Of a DNA stretch of 16,548 bases, positions 1 through 6,539 are shown piece after piece. Below the pieces are notes generated by a model. That model saw only the letters and a list, made by a program, of their open reading frames with translations. It was not told the DNA's origin and did not search any database. Position 1 is the first letter of the stretch, and the number at the start of each line of letters is the position of its first letter. Where the stretch lies: assembly GCA_937893155.1 (NCBI GenBank), contig CALBGU010000296.1, positions 1-16,548 on the forward strand, given 5' to 3'. A program made the position numbers and the translations under genes. Source of the DNA: an uncultured Treponema sp. Its GTDB lineage: Bacteria > Spirochaetota > Spirochaetia > Treponematales > Treponemataceae.

Positions 1-597
1 CCCGCCGTATTTTCGCGACACCGAAGCGTCAACTTGATAATAATCCATAAAAATTGACTCGCGCTTTTCTTTTGCCACGCCAATGCCCGAATCAATAACG
101 TGAAAATCCAAACACTCCTTGCCGCTCACAGCGCATTTTGAATATTTCATCGACACTTTTATGTAGCCAGAATTGGTGAATTTCACCGCATTTTTCAGTA
201 AATTGAGCAAAATTTGCTGCACGCGCGTAGGGTCGCCCAGAACAAAAACCGGGGCGGCAAAATCGACATCGGTTATCAACTCAAGCGATTTCACCGCCGC
301 ATCTATGCTGACCAAATCAGCGGTTTGTTCGGTCAAAAAAGCAGGGTCAAATGGAATATTTTCCAGTTTGAATTCATTTGAACGGATTTTTGAAAAATCA
401 AGAATATCATTTGCCAACGCCAAAAGCACATTTGCGCTAAATTGGATTTGATGCAGATATTCGTTTTGTTCTTCGGTCAAGTTGGTTTCAAGCAAAAGCT
501 CCGACGCACCGATAATCGTCTGAATCGGCGTTCGGATTTCGTGCAAAGTATTAGCAAGAAAGCGGCTTTTTGTCTCATTTTCGGTATCGGACATCAT
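1..597 (-). CDS. Soluble sensor histidine kinase, partial (3' part beyond the window)
   Basis: The 199 visible residues form the core of a transmitter kinase that would autophosphorylate on histidine and pass phosphate to a receiver domain. The H-box FLANTLHEIRTPIQTIIGAS has the phospho-acceptor at His19. The N-box (QQILLNLLKNAVKFT) and the G1 box (DSGIGV) follow, and the window ends at YQVDASVSRKYGG, just where the G2 box should begin. The start is ATG at 597-595, whose A is also the last base of the upstream gene's TGA stop (TGATG, one-base overlap), so translation is probably coupled. A second ATG follows directly. Only 18 residues precede the catalytic His, so there is no sensor domain or membrane segment. 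The N-box wording resembles hybrid kinases, but whether a receiver follows cannot be seen. The upstream receiver protein is the obvious partner. Function as a kinase is secure; the input signal is unknown. Confidence 0.93.
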   Translation of the reverse strand, partial: MMSDTENETKSRFLANTLHEIRTPIQTIIGASELLLETNLTEEQNEYLHQIQFSANVLLALANDILDFSKIRSNEFKLENIPFDPAFLTEQTADLVSIDAAVKSLELITDVDFAAPVFVLGDPTRVQQILLNLLKNAVKFTNSGYIKVSMKYSKCAVSGKECLDFHVIDSGIGVAKEKRESIFMDYYQVDASVSRKYGG

Positions 598-1844
598 CAA
601 TTTGCTACCGGATGAAGCAATTCCATCGCTTTATTAACGATAACGGCAGGTTTTTGCGGCTTTACGAGATAACTTCCCGCGCCCATTGCCAGCGCAGACA
701 CAACCGATTCTTTTTGCATAACCTGCGAGTAAATGATAACCGGCGTTGTTGAATTCAAATCAGAATCTTCGCGAAGCCGCTTGAGCGCCTCAAATCCTGT
801 CATTCCCGGCATCAAAATATCCAAAATCACCAAATCATACGATTTTGACATCGCGCTTTTTATAAATGCGTTGCCGTTTTCAAACGTCGTGCACTCCGCA
901 TTGACCGCCGTAAACGTGGCAAAAAGCAATTTTCGGATAATCGGGTCGTCATCGACCACCGCCACGCGCAAAATGCTTCCCGTAGACTCATCGTCCGCAT
1001 TTTCAGAATAAAATTGCGTGTGAACAGAACCTTGCGCTGCTTCATCTGCCGCCAGAATTTTTGTCGAAATCAAATCGGTTACGCTTTCCGCAGACGTTTC
1101 TTCAACCAGCGACGGCGCAATTTTGGACAAATCTTTTGCAACCTCAAATTCCTCGTATTGCGGATGTCCGCGCACCATTGCCCGTACAAACGGGTCAAAC
1201 GACAGGATTTTTACGTTGCGGCGGTCAATTCGGTTATCTGCGATAATCGCATCAAAAACGATTTCAAGATTCACGCCGTCCACAAACGACAATTCCACAT
1301 CAGAAATCATAACGATGACTTTCGGTCGCTCAAGATTATTTTGCGTAATCAAATCAGCGATTTTGTATTTCAAAAGCGACAGTTTTTCGCGATTCAACCC
1401 CTGCGCAATCTCTATAAAAATAATGTTGTTATTCACATGCACATCAACGATAGAACGCGTGGTATCAATCGTAAAACCAGCTTTTAGGATTCGCCCGATT
1501 GTTTCAAAGAAAATATCGAATTTAATAGGTTTGGTGAAATATTTTACAACACCGTATTCCGTCAATGCACGAACGCGCTCCCGCTTTATTGCAGGACCTG
1601 CAATAATAATCGGAGTTTTTGAGGTGTTTGGTTCAACCTTCTTTTTTTTGAAAAAATCGCCAAGCTCCGCAAAATCGTTCAATGATTCAATATCCAAAAT
1701 CACAAGGTCAGGGAGACTGGAGACAAGTTTTGGAAAAGCATCACGCCGCTCTGCTGTTTCAACTTCAATACCTTCAGATTTAAGTTTGTCGCGCAGAAAT
1801 TCGTGAAAAAGTGGCGATGCATTTATAATTAAGACTTGCTTCAT
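597..1844 (-). CDS. Receiver-STAS-like-receiver response regulator
   Basis: This is a 415-residue cytoplasmic protein with three domains. The N-terminal receiver (about 2-120) keeps the phospho-acceptor Asp51 and Lys105 (FTKPI). However, the acidic pair that binds Mg is Asn8/Ala9 and the switch Thr/Ser is Ala82, so it is probably a pseudo-receiver. Residues about 131-245 have the beta-beta-alpha-beta-alpha pattern of a STAS (anti-sigma-antagonist) domain, but the usual phosphorylatable Ser is absent (SFVDGVN near 186-192). The C-terminal receiver (292-412) is complete: Asp298-300, phospho-acceptor Asp342 in LDILMPGM, Ser373 and Lys395. There is no DNA-binding domain, so output is presumably by protein contact. 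The start is ATG 1844-1842; no Shine-Dalgarno precedes it, and the promoter lies so close that the mRNA may be leaderless. It heads an operon with the kinase at 1-597. The receiver calls are firm; the STAS call is from fold pattern only. Confidence 0.9.
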   Translation of the reverse strand: MKQVLIINASPLFHEFLRDKLKSEGIEVETAERRDAFPKLVSSLPDLVILDIESLNDFAELGDFFKKKKVEPNTSKTPIIIAGPAIKRERVRALTEYGVVKYFTKPIKFDIFFETIGRILKAGFTIDTTRSIVDVHVNNNIIFIEIAQGLNREKLSLLKYKIADLITQNNLERPKVIVMISDVELSFVDGVNLEIVFDAIIADNRIDRRNVKILSFDPFVRAMVRGHPQYEEFEVAKDLSKIAPSLVEETSAESVTDLISTKILAADEAAQGSVHTQFYSENADDESTGSILRVAVVDDDPIIRKLLFATFTAVNAECTTFENGNAFIKSAMSKSYDLVILDILMPGMTGFEALKRLREDSDLNSTTPVIIYSQVMQKESVVSALAMGAGSYLVKPQKPAVIVNKAMELLHPVAN

Positions 1845-1851
1845 AGCTATT

Positions 1852-1880
1852 ATTTTATTCTAAAATCATAGTATTTTCAA
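1852..1880 (-). promoter_or_regulatory. Promoter of the receiver/kinase operon, probably leaderless
   Basis: On the minus strand TTGAAA (1880-1875) and TAAAAT (1857-1852) are separated by 17 bases, a good sigma-70-type match. Only seven bases lie between the -10 box and the ATG at 1844, so the transcript should begin at or next to the start codon. This agrees with the missing Shine-Dalgarno sequence. It is a pattern match only. Confidence 0.55.
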
Positions 1881-1894
1881 GAATAAATTCTTGA
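1877..1894. promoter_or_regulatory. Near-perfect palindrome, candidate operator
   Basis: TCAAGAAT-AA-ATTCTTGA is an 8-bp inverted repeat with a 2-base centre. It covers part of the -35 box (1875-1880) of the minus-strand promoter and sits in the 202-bp region shared with the divergent CdaR-like gene. A second, imperfect inverted repeat, GCGGGA-TTCAT-TCTCGC with one G-T pair, lies at 1910-1926. A dimeric repressor binding at 1877-1894 would block the kinase operon. Which protein binds is unknown; the adjacent CdaR-like regulator is the nearest candidate. Confidence 0.45.
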
Positions 1895-1995
1895 GAGAAG
1901 TTACAAAAAGCGGGATTCATTCTCGCATTTTCCCTAAAATCGTACTTTCAAATCGATTATACTTGCAAAAAAACGCAAAATCCTGCATTTAAAAC

Positions 1996-2023
1996 TTGAA
2001 AATATGAAAATCTGATTTATACT
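1996..2023 (+). promoter_or_regulatory. Promoter of the CdaR-like regulator
   Basis: TTGAAA (1996-2001) and TATACT (2018-2023) are 16 bases apart. Transcription would start near 2030, giving a short leader that still contains the GGAGG ribosome-binding site at 2033-2037. Confidence 0.5.
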
Positions 2024-2032
2024 ATTTGTTAT

Positions 2033-2037
2033 GGAGG
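2033..2037 (+). promoter_or_regulatory. Ribosome-binding site that sets the CdaR start
   Basis: GGAGG lies 9 bases before ATG 2047 and 12 before ATG 2050. An in-frame TTG at 2026 lies upstream of this site and has no comparable signal, so it is not the start. Confidence 0.7.
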
Positions 2038-2046
2038 CATAAAATT

Positions 2047-3174
2047 ATGATGATTTCTACCATTACAGCAAAGAAAATTGTACAAGAAATTGGGACTGTT
2101 TTGAATCGCACCGTTTTTTTTGCCGACACAAACGGCGTGATTATCGCTGGAACTGACGAAAAAAGAATCGGCTCTGAGCATCAACTTGCAAAGAAACTGA
2201 TTCTGGATTCTAAAGACGAAATTATTGAAAATTCTCAAGCCGCTTTTGCTTTTGACGCAAAACAAGACATTTACGGCTATATCTGTGTGGAAGGCGACAC
2301 AGCGGGAATTTCAGCATCAATTCCGCTCCTGCAAAAAACGTGCGCTCTGATTGCCTCAACCATTGAAGACATTGACAACAGCGCACTTCAGAGACGTATC
2401 GAAAACCGATTTTTGCACACATGGCTTTTCGGCAAAAATACATCAATTACCTCTGAGATGATTGAATTTGCAGCAGGAATGAACATCGACATCACAATGC
2501 CGCGCCGTTTTTACGCATTTACGCCGGTTATTCCAAAAGACGACACGGATTCAAAAGAAAACTGTCAAATTCGCATTGATTCTGCAATAAGGGAGGCGGC
2601 AGACCTTGCGCGGCAAGTGCGAAACGGCTTGGCGCTGATTGAAGGCACCATTTTAATGTGTTCGTGCGGAGAAACGGAAGACGAAAAAATTTTTGCGCTC
2701 GTTGAAGACATTCGCGAAAAAATCGAACGCAAATACAAATTATTTTTGTGCGCAGGAATTGACAGCGGTTCTCGCGGATATGCCCACGTGGAAGACGAAT
2801 GTCAAAAAGCACAAAAAGCCGCGGTTGTAAGCGCACGTTCGCCCAAAAAAGAAACGCGATTTTATGACAGCATAAATATGGAAATTTTTTCCAATTATAT
2901 TCCAACCGAAGTTAAGGAAATGTACATTCGGCGTGTTTTCAGAAACATTCCAACCTTTGAAATTCGCGATTGGATTTATCTTTTGAACGCCTATTACAAC
3001 CACGAGGGTTCAATTACGAAAGCGGCAACAGAGTTGGGAATTCCTATCAACACATTGCAGTACAAACTCCGAAAATTGTATTCAAAAACGGGCTACGACC
3101 CGCGCTCAATTCGATTTTCGAGTCTTTTCTATAATGCTTTGCATTTTTATTCTGACATCAAAGACCAAAAATGA
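2047..3174 (+). CDS. CdaR/PucR-family transcriptional regulator
   Basis: This 375-residue regulator has three parts. An N-terminal sugar-diacid-recognition-type sensor spans about 1-125, opening ITAKKIVQEIGTVLNRTVFF and containing ADTNGVIIAGTDEKRIG. A middle region (about 190-300) resembles the GGDEF-like linker of this family. A C-terminal PucR-type helix-turn-helix occupies about 310-372, with the core KAATELGIPINTLQYKLRKL and then GYDPRS. Known CdaR proteins respond to glycerate or sugar diacids and activate catabolic genes; no such genes are visible here, so the ligand is open. The start ATG 2047 is chosen for its GGAGG. It has its own promoter (1996-2023) and terminator (3181-3217) and is divergent from the receiver/kinase operon. 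It may control that operon or itself through the shared intergenic region, but this is inference. The family call is confident. Confidence 0.9.
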   Translation: MMISTITAKKIVQEIGTVLNRTVFFADTNGVIIAGTDEKRIGSEHQLAKKLILDSKDEIIENSQAAFAFDAKQDIYGYICVEGDTAGISASIPLLQKTCALIASTIEDIDNSALQRRIENRFLHTWLFGKNTSITSEMIEFAAGMNIDITMPRRFYAFTPVIPKDDTDSKENCQIRIDSAIREAADLARQVRNGLALIEGTILMCSCGETEDEKIFALVEDIREKIERKYKLFLCAGIDSGSRGYAHVEDECQKAQKAAVVSARSPKKETRFYDSINMEIFSNYIPTEVKEMYIRRVFRNIPTFEIRDWIYLLNAYYNHEGSITKAATELGIPINTLQYKLRKLYSKTGYDPRSIRFSSLFYNALHFYSDIKDQK

Positions 3175-3180
3175 GTCTTA

Positions 3181-3217
3181 AAAATCCTCCGCTAAAAAAT
3201 GCGGGGGATTTTTTTTG
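3181..3217 (+). terminator. Rho-independent terminator of the CdaR-like gene
   Basis: AATCCTCCGC and GCGGGGGATT form a 10-bp stem with one T-G pair around an 8-base A-rich loop, followed by a run of Ts. It lies seven bases after the stop codon at 3172-3174. Confidence 0.9.
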
Positions 3218-3247
3218 AAAAAGTGCACGAAATTCAGTGTTGCACTG

Positions 3248-3276
3248 TTGACATTTTTTTTCGTCTTTGCTATAGT
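3248..3276 (+). promoter_or_regulatory. Strong promoter of tRNA-Val
   Basis: Perfect TTGACA (3248-3253), 17-base spacer, then TATAGT (3271-3276). The predicted start near 3283 leaves a leader of only about 17 bases. A small inverted repeat, CAGTG-TTG-CACTG (3235-3247), abuts the -35 box; its meaning is unknown. Confidence 0.85.
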
Positions 3277-3299
3277 ATATACATCTACCGCATATGAAT

Positions 3300-3373
3300 G
3301 CGCGATTAGCTCAGTTGGTTAGAGTACAAGCATGACACGCTTGGGGTCACTAGTTCGATTCTAGTATCGCGCA
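3300..3373 (+). tRNA. tRNA-Val (anticodon GAC)
   Basis: All four arms fold. The acceptor GCGCGAT pairs with ATCGCGC (3366-3372). The D-stem is GCTC/GAGT with AGTTGGTTA in the loop. The anticodon stem CAAGC/GCTTG encloses ATGACAC, giving anticodon GAC at positions 34-36 of the tRNA (bases 3334-3336). The T-stem ACTAG/CTAGT encloses TTCGATT. The discriminator is A3373 and the next bases are CTG, so CCA is not encoded and must be added. It reads GUC and GUU valine codons. It is transcribed alone from the promoter at 3248-3276. Confidence 0.96.
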
Positions 3374-3376
3374 CTG

Positions 3377-3394
3377 ATATGCGGTATTTTTTTT
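3377..3394 (+). terminator. tRNA terminator built from leader and trailer
   Basis: ATATGCGGTA (3377-3386) is followed by eight Ts. Its exact complement TACCGCATAT is not in the trailer but in the leader at 3286-3295, so the two arms enclose the whole tRNA. Pairing would extend the acceptor stem of the precursor by 10 bp, with small internal unpaired bases, and end in a U-run like an intrinsic terminator. The arms are seen directly; the terminator role is inferred. Confidence 0.6.
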
Positions 3395-3406
3395 CAAAAA
3401 AGATTA

Positions 3407-3435
3407 TTGCAAAAAATAAAATCAAATGATAAGAT
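3407..3435 (+). promoter_or_regulatory. Promoter of the cobalamin operon
   Basis: TTGCAA (3407-3412) and TAAGAT (3430-3435) have a 17-base spacer. The match is moderate, but the predicted start near 3442 falls exactly where the first riboswitch helix begins (3443), which supports it. Confidence 0.5.
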
Positions 3436-3442
3436 AATTCTT

Positions 3443-3523
3443 GTTTTCAGCCTTAGCGCAAAGGAGAAGTTGGGTGAAAATCCCGCACTGTCCCGCAACC
3501 GTAAAGTCGGATCGCCTTGAAAC
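3443..3523 (+). ncRNA. Cobalamin riboswitch
   Basis: The leader contains the conserved B12-riboswitch core: AAAGGAGAAG, then GGGTGAAAATCCCGC, then the B12-box-like ACTGTCCCGCAACCGTAAAG and TCGGA. The closing helix pairs GTTTTCAG (3443-3450) with CTTGAAAC (3516-3523), seven of eight positions. It binds adenosyl- or other cobalamin and normally reduces expression when B12 is abundant. No intrinsic terminator follows before the gene, and the GGACGAG ribosome-binding site at 3547-3553 is close, so control is probably at translation initiation. The downstream cbiK and cbiD genes confirm the assignment. Confidence 0.92.
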
Positions 3524-3555
3524 AAATAAACTCTTTCACGATGTATGGACGAGCT

Positions 3556-4500
3556 ATGAAAAAATTTTTTGTTTTAGCACTTTTGTGTTCTTTTTTTCTT
3601 ATTTCTTGTAAAAAAGAGCATTATACTCCCAGCACAACTTTTTCTTTTACCGACGATTTGAACCGAACTGTGAGCGTCGTGCAAAATGCAAAAACAGCAG
3701 TTCTTCAGGGAAGTTTGGCGCACGCTTGGATTTTGGCAGGCGGAAAACTAGCGGGTTTTTCAGCGGATTTTCTCAGCGAAATCGCCGACGGAGCGTTGAA
3801 TGTCGAAATTGGTAGCGCGGAAAATATAGGCGCAATGATGAGCCCAAGCGTGGAAAAATTGCTTTCGGGCGAATACGATTTTGTGGTGCTTTCCGCCGCA
3901 ATTCCCCAGCATAAAAATGTGGCAGACACACTGAACAGCGCGCATATTCCGTGCGCATATTTCAAACTCGATACGTTTAATGATTATGTGAGAGTGATGC
4001 AGATTTTTTGCAAAATCACTGACAATAAAACAGCATTTGAAAAAAATGTTTTGAACGTGCAAACTGAAATTGAAAAAACAGTGAAAACGGCAAAAGAGAC
4101 ATTTTCAAAATCACCGCGTATTCTGCTGTTGCGGGCTTCAAGCGCAAAAGTTTCATCGCGCTCGTCCCGCACTGACGCGACAGGCGCAATGTTGCAGGAT
4201 TTGGGCTGTGTGAATATCGCAGATGAAAAAACAGGATTGCTCGAAGATATAAGCCTTGAAAAAATCATTTTGGAAGACCCAGATTTTATTTTTGTAACCA
4301 CAATGGGGGCAAGCGACAAAGCAGAAGCATTTTTGCGTACCTCTTTTGAAGAAAATCCTGCGTGGAATTCGCTTCGGGCAATTCAGGAAAACCGATTTTT
4401 TATCTTGCCGCGAAATCTATTCCATTACAAACCATGCGAAAAATGGGCAGAAGCCTATGTTTATTTGTTCAATATTTTGTCTAAGGAGACAGAAAAATGA
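3556..4500 (+). CDS. Periplasmic-binding lipoprotein, BtuF/FepB-like (cobalamin, corrinoid or metal-chelate uptake)
   Basis: A 314-residue lipoprotein with signal peptide MKKFFVLALLCSFFLISC, lipobox LISC and lipidated Cys18. The mature part has the two-lobed layout of class III binding proteins. It opens FTDDLNRTVSV, has lobe one ending near KLDTFNDYVRVMQIFCKITD, a long linking helix, then lobe two from SPRILLLRASSAKV to the end. The start ATG 3556 is preferred over in-frame ATG 3541 and TTG 3517 because the signal peptide begins there and GGACGAG precedes it. Its stop overlaps cbiK (ATGA, 4497-4500). The riboswitch and cbi neighbours suggest a corrinoid, cobalt or related ligand. No permease or ATPase gene is present, so it must work with a transporter encoded elsewhere. 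The ligand is inferred, not shown. Confidence 0.85.
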   Translation: MKKFFVLALLCSFFLISCKKEHYTPSTTFSFTDDLNRTVSVVQNAKTAVLQGSLAHAWILAGGKLAGFSADFLSEIADGALNVEIGSAENIGAMMSPSVEKLLSGEYDFVVLSAAIPQHKNVADTLNSAHIPCAYFKLDTFNDYVRVMQIFCKITDNKTAFEKNVLNVQTEIEKTVKTAKETFSKSPRILLLRASSAKVSSRSSRTDATGAMLQDLGCVNIADEKTGLLEDISLEKIILEDPDFIFVTTMGASDKAEAFLRTSFEENPAWNSLRAIQENRFFILPRNLFHYKPCEKWAEAYVYLFNILSKETEK

Positions 4501-5309
4501 ATACAATTTTGTCATTAACGGCAATTATTTTGGTCAGTTTTGGAACGTCGTTTAAGGAAAGCCGCGAAGCAACCATCGACGCTGTTACCAAGGACGTGCA
4601 AGCAGTGTATGCAGAAGCGAAAGTGTATCCTGCGTTCACGAGCAACATCATTCGCGAAAAAATTGAACGCGAAGAAAAGGTGCACATTATGGACGTGAAT
4701 GAGGCGCTGCAAGCGGCACAGGACGCGGGCTGCAAGTATGTGGTACTTCAGCCAACGCATATGATGTACGGCTTGGAATACAACGAAATGAAGGCACTTG
4801 CAGCCCCGTTTGCGGATTCATTCGAGAAAATCGTGTACGGAGAACCGCTGCTGTCAACAAACGAGGATATTTCTGCGGTTTTGAAAGCGGTCGTGCCAGA
4901 AATTAAGACGGGGAAAAAAGAAGCCATCGTTTTTATGGGACACGGAACGGAATATTTCAGCAATTTTTTGTACGCCGCAATGGATTATCAGGCAAAATTG
5001 GAAGGCTATAACAACGTTTTTGTAGGCACGGTAGAAGCGTTTCCGAGCGCAGAAGACGTGATTGCGCTAACCAAAAAGGCAGGATTTAAATCCGTGACGC
5101 TCACACCGCTGATGCTCGTTGCCGGAGACCACGCAAACAACGATATGGCAGGCGACGATGATGATAGCTGGAAAAACCAGTTTTTGAAAGCAGGGTTCAA
5201 GAATGTCAACACGCTCGTAAAGGGCTTGGGCGAATACAGCACAGTGCGAAAAATCTATATTGAGCACATTAAAGACGCGCTTGAAGACCTTGAAGAAGAT
5301 GACGACTAA
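4497..5309 (+). CDS. cbiK: Sirohydrochlorin cobaltochelatase CbiK
   Basis: The 270-residue protein is the chelatase that inserts Co2+ into sirohydrochlorin to start the anaerobic cobalamin pathway. It begins with the family signature ILVSFGTSFKESRE (11-24). The metal-site residues are in place: His149 in FMGHGTEYFSN, Glu180 in GTVEAFPS and His212 in LMLVAGDHANNDMAGDD. PTHMM (86-90) is also typical of the family. Length matches the usual 260-300. The N-terminus has about eight more residues than typical homologues before the first strand, too short to be a convincing export signal, so I place it in the cytoplasm. ATG 4497 overlaps the lipoprotein stop by four bases, and the 3' end overlaps cbiD by 11 bases, so the three genes are coupled and under the riboswitch. 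Confidence 0.95.
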   Translation: MNTILSLTAIILVSFGTSFKESREATIDAVTKDVQAVYAEAKVYPAFTSNIIREKIEREEKVHIMDVNEALQAAQDAGCKYVVLQPTHMMYGLEYNEMKALAAPFADSFEKIVYGEPLLSTNEDISAVLKAVVPEIKTGKKEAIVFMGHGTEYFSNFLYAAMDYQAKLEGYNNVFVGTVEAFPSAEDVIALTKKAGFKSVTLTPLMLVAGDHANNDMAGDDDDSWKNQFLKAGFKNVNTLVKGLGEYSTVRKIYIEHIKDALEDLEEDDD

Positions 5310-6498
5310 AAATCCGCCGCACGCAATCGAATACGCAAACGAGCGATTTATTGTGTGCGGCGCAAAAAAAATGCGCTGCGGTTTTACCACGGGAAGCGCT
5401 GCTGCAATGGCAAGCAAAGCGGCGGTGCATTTTTTGCTCACCGGCGAACGGCTCAAAACCGTGCAGATTATGACACCAAAACGGCTTTTTGCGCGCGCTG
5501 ATGTTATCTATCCCCCCATAACGCAATCCGAGCCGAACCGATTTCGCTGCGGCATTGTAAAAGACGCAGGCGATGACCCCGACGCAACAGACGGCTGTAC
5601 CATTTTTGCCACCGTGGAACTTATCGCGGGAGAAAACGGCGTGGCTGTCGCAATCGACGGCGCAAAGGGCGTGGGACGCGTAACCAAAAGCGGACTTGAC
5701 CAAGCCGTCGGCAATGCGGCAATAAATTCCGTGCCAAGAAAAATGATTGAAAACGAAATACGCTCAGAATGTAAAACCTACGGATTTTCAGGAAAAGCAA
5801 TCGTTACCATCGACATTCCAAACGGCGAAGAAATCGCAAAAAAAACGTTCAATGCACAGCTTGGAATCATCGGCGGGCTTTCTGTTATCGGCACAACAGG
5901 CATCGTAGAGCCGATGAGCGAAAAAGCCCTTGTCGACGCACTGGAAGCCGAAATCAAAGTGATTGCCGCCGAATCGCCCTCTCCTCGTAGCATTATCGTA
6001 ACGCCCGGCGAATACGGTTTGTCGTTTCTTTCGGCTTTTGCACCGCAACTCACACAAATCCCCGTCGTAAAATGCTCCAACTTTATCGGAAGTGCGCTCG
6101 ACTTGATTGCCGCGCAGGGATTTTCGCACGTTTTGATTTCGGGACACGCCGGCAAATTCGTAAAACTGGCAGGCGGGATTTTCAGCACGCACTCGCGCAC
6201 CGCAGATTGCCGCCTTGAACTGCTCGCCGCACACGCCGCGCTCTCGGGCGCACATCGCGAAACCGTCGCCGCCATAATGGATTGTGCAACAGTAGACGCC
6301 GCGCTTTCGGTGCTCGATTGCGCCTGCGAAGTGCAAACCGAAACCGTGCTTCAAAGTCTGCTCACAAAAATTGAAGACCACCTTGACCGTCGCATTTCGG
6401 GTGCATTCAAATGGACATTTCTTATGTTCACAAATGTCCGCGGAATCCTCTGTCATTCAAAAAATCTTTTTGATTTTATCAATGAAATGCCTTTTTAG
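5299..6498 (+). CDS. cbiD: Cobalt-precorrin-5B C1-methyltransferase CbiD
   Basis: The 399-residue protein methylates C1 of cobalt-precorrin-5B using S-adenosylmethionine in the anaerobic cobalamin route. Family motifs are MRCGFTTGSAAAMASKAA near the N-terminus, KDAGDDPDATDG, GAKGVGRVTKSGLD, GTTGIVEPMS, PGEYGLSF and GHAGKFVKLAGGIFSTHSR. Length is normal for CbiD. The start is taken as ATG 5299 inside the last codons of cbiK (overlap 5299-5309), with a weak GAAGAAG in front. An in-frame TTG at 5260 would add 13 residues that look unlike the family. CbiK and CbiD act at distant steps, so the remaining cbi genes must lie elsewhere. It is the last gene of the riboswitch operon and converges on the UPF0164 gene 41 bases away. 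Confidence 0.95.
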   Translation: MTTKNPPHAIEYANERFIVCGAKKMRCGFTTGSAAAMASKAAVHFLLTGERLKTVQIMTPKRLFARADVIYPPITQSEPNRFRCGIVKDAGDDPDATDGCTIFATVELIAGENGVAVAIDGAKGVGRVTKSGLDQAVGNAAINSVPRKMIENEIRSECKTYGFSGKAIVTIDIPNGEEIAKKTFNAQLGIIGGLSVIGTTGIVEPMSEKALVDALEAEIKVIAAESPSPRSIIVTPGEYGLSFLSAFAPQLTQIPVVKCSNFIGSALDLIAAQGFSHVLISGHAGKFVKLAGGIFSTHSRTADCRLELLAAHAALSGAHRETVAAIMDCATVDAALSVLDCACEVQTETVLQSLLTKIEDHLDRRISGAFKWTFLMFTNVRGILCHSKNLFDFINEMPF

Positions 6499-6499
6499 A

Positions 6500-6530
6500 G
6501 CGCATAATTGCTTTTTGGCGCGTGTTTTTT
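6500..6530 (+). terminator. Weak possible terminator after cbiD
   Basis: GCGC (6500-6503) can pair with GCGC (6518-6521) around a 14-base loop, with GTGTTTTTT next. The stem is only four base pairs, so this is a tentative call for the 41-base gap between two convergent genes. Confidence 0.25.
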
Positions 6531-6539
6531 TGCAAAAAA

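Noticed and set aside
1123..1806. Open frame of 227 codons on the plus strand
   Set aside because: It lies opposite the receiver-STAS-receiver gene, whose domains are clear; its own translation shows no family pattern, signal or ribosome-binding site.
5788..6456. Long open frame on the minus strand
   Set aside because: It is antisense to cbiD, which has all family motifs; the reverse translation is Cys/Arg-rich without domain structure.
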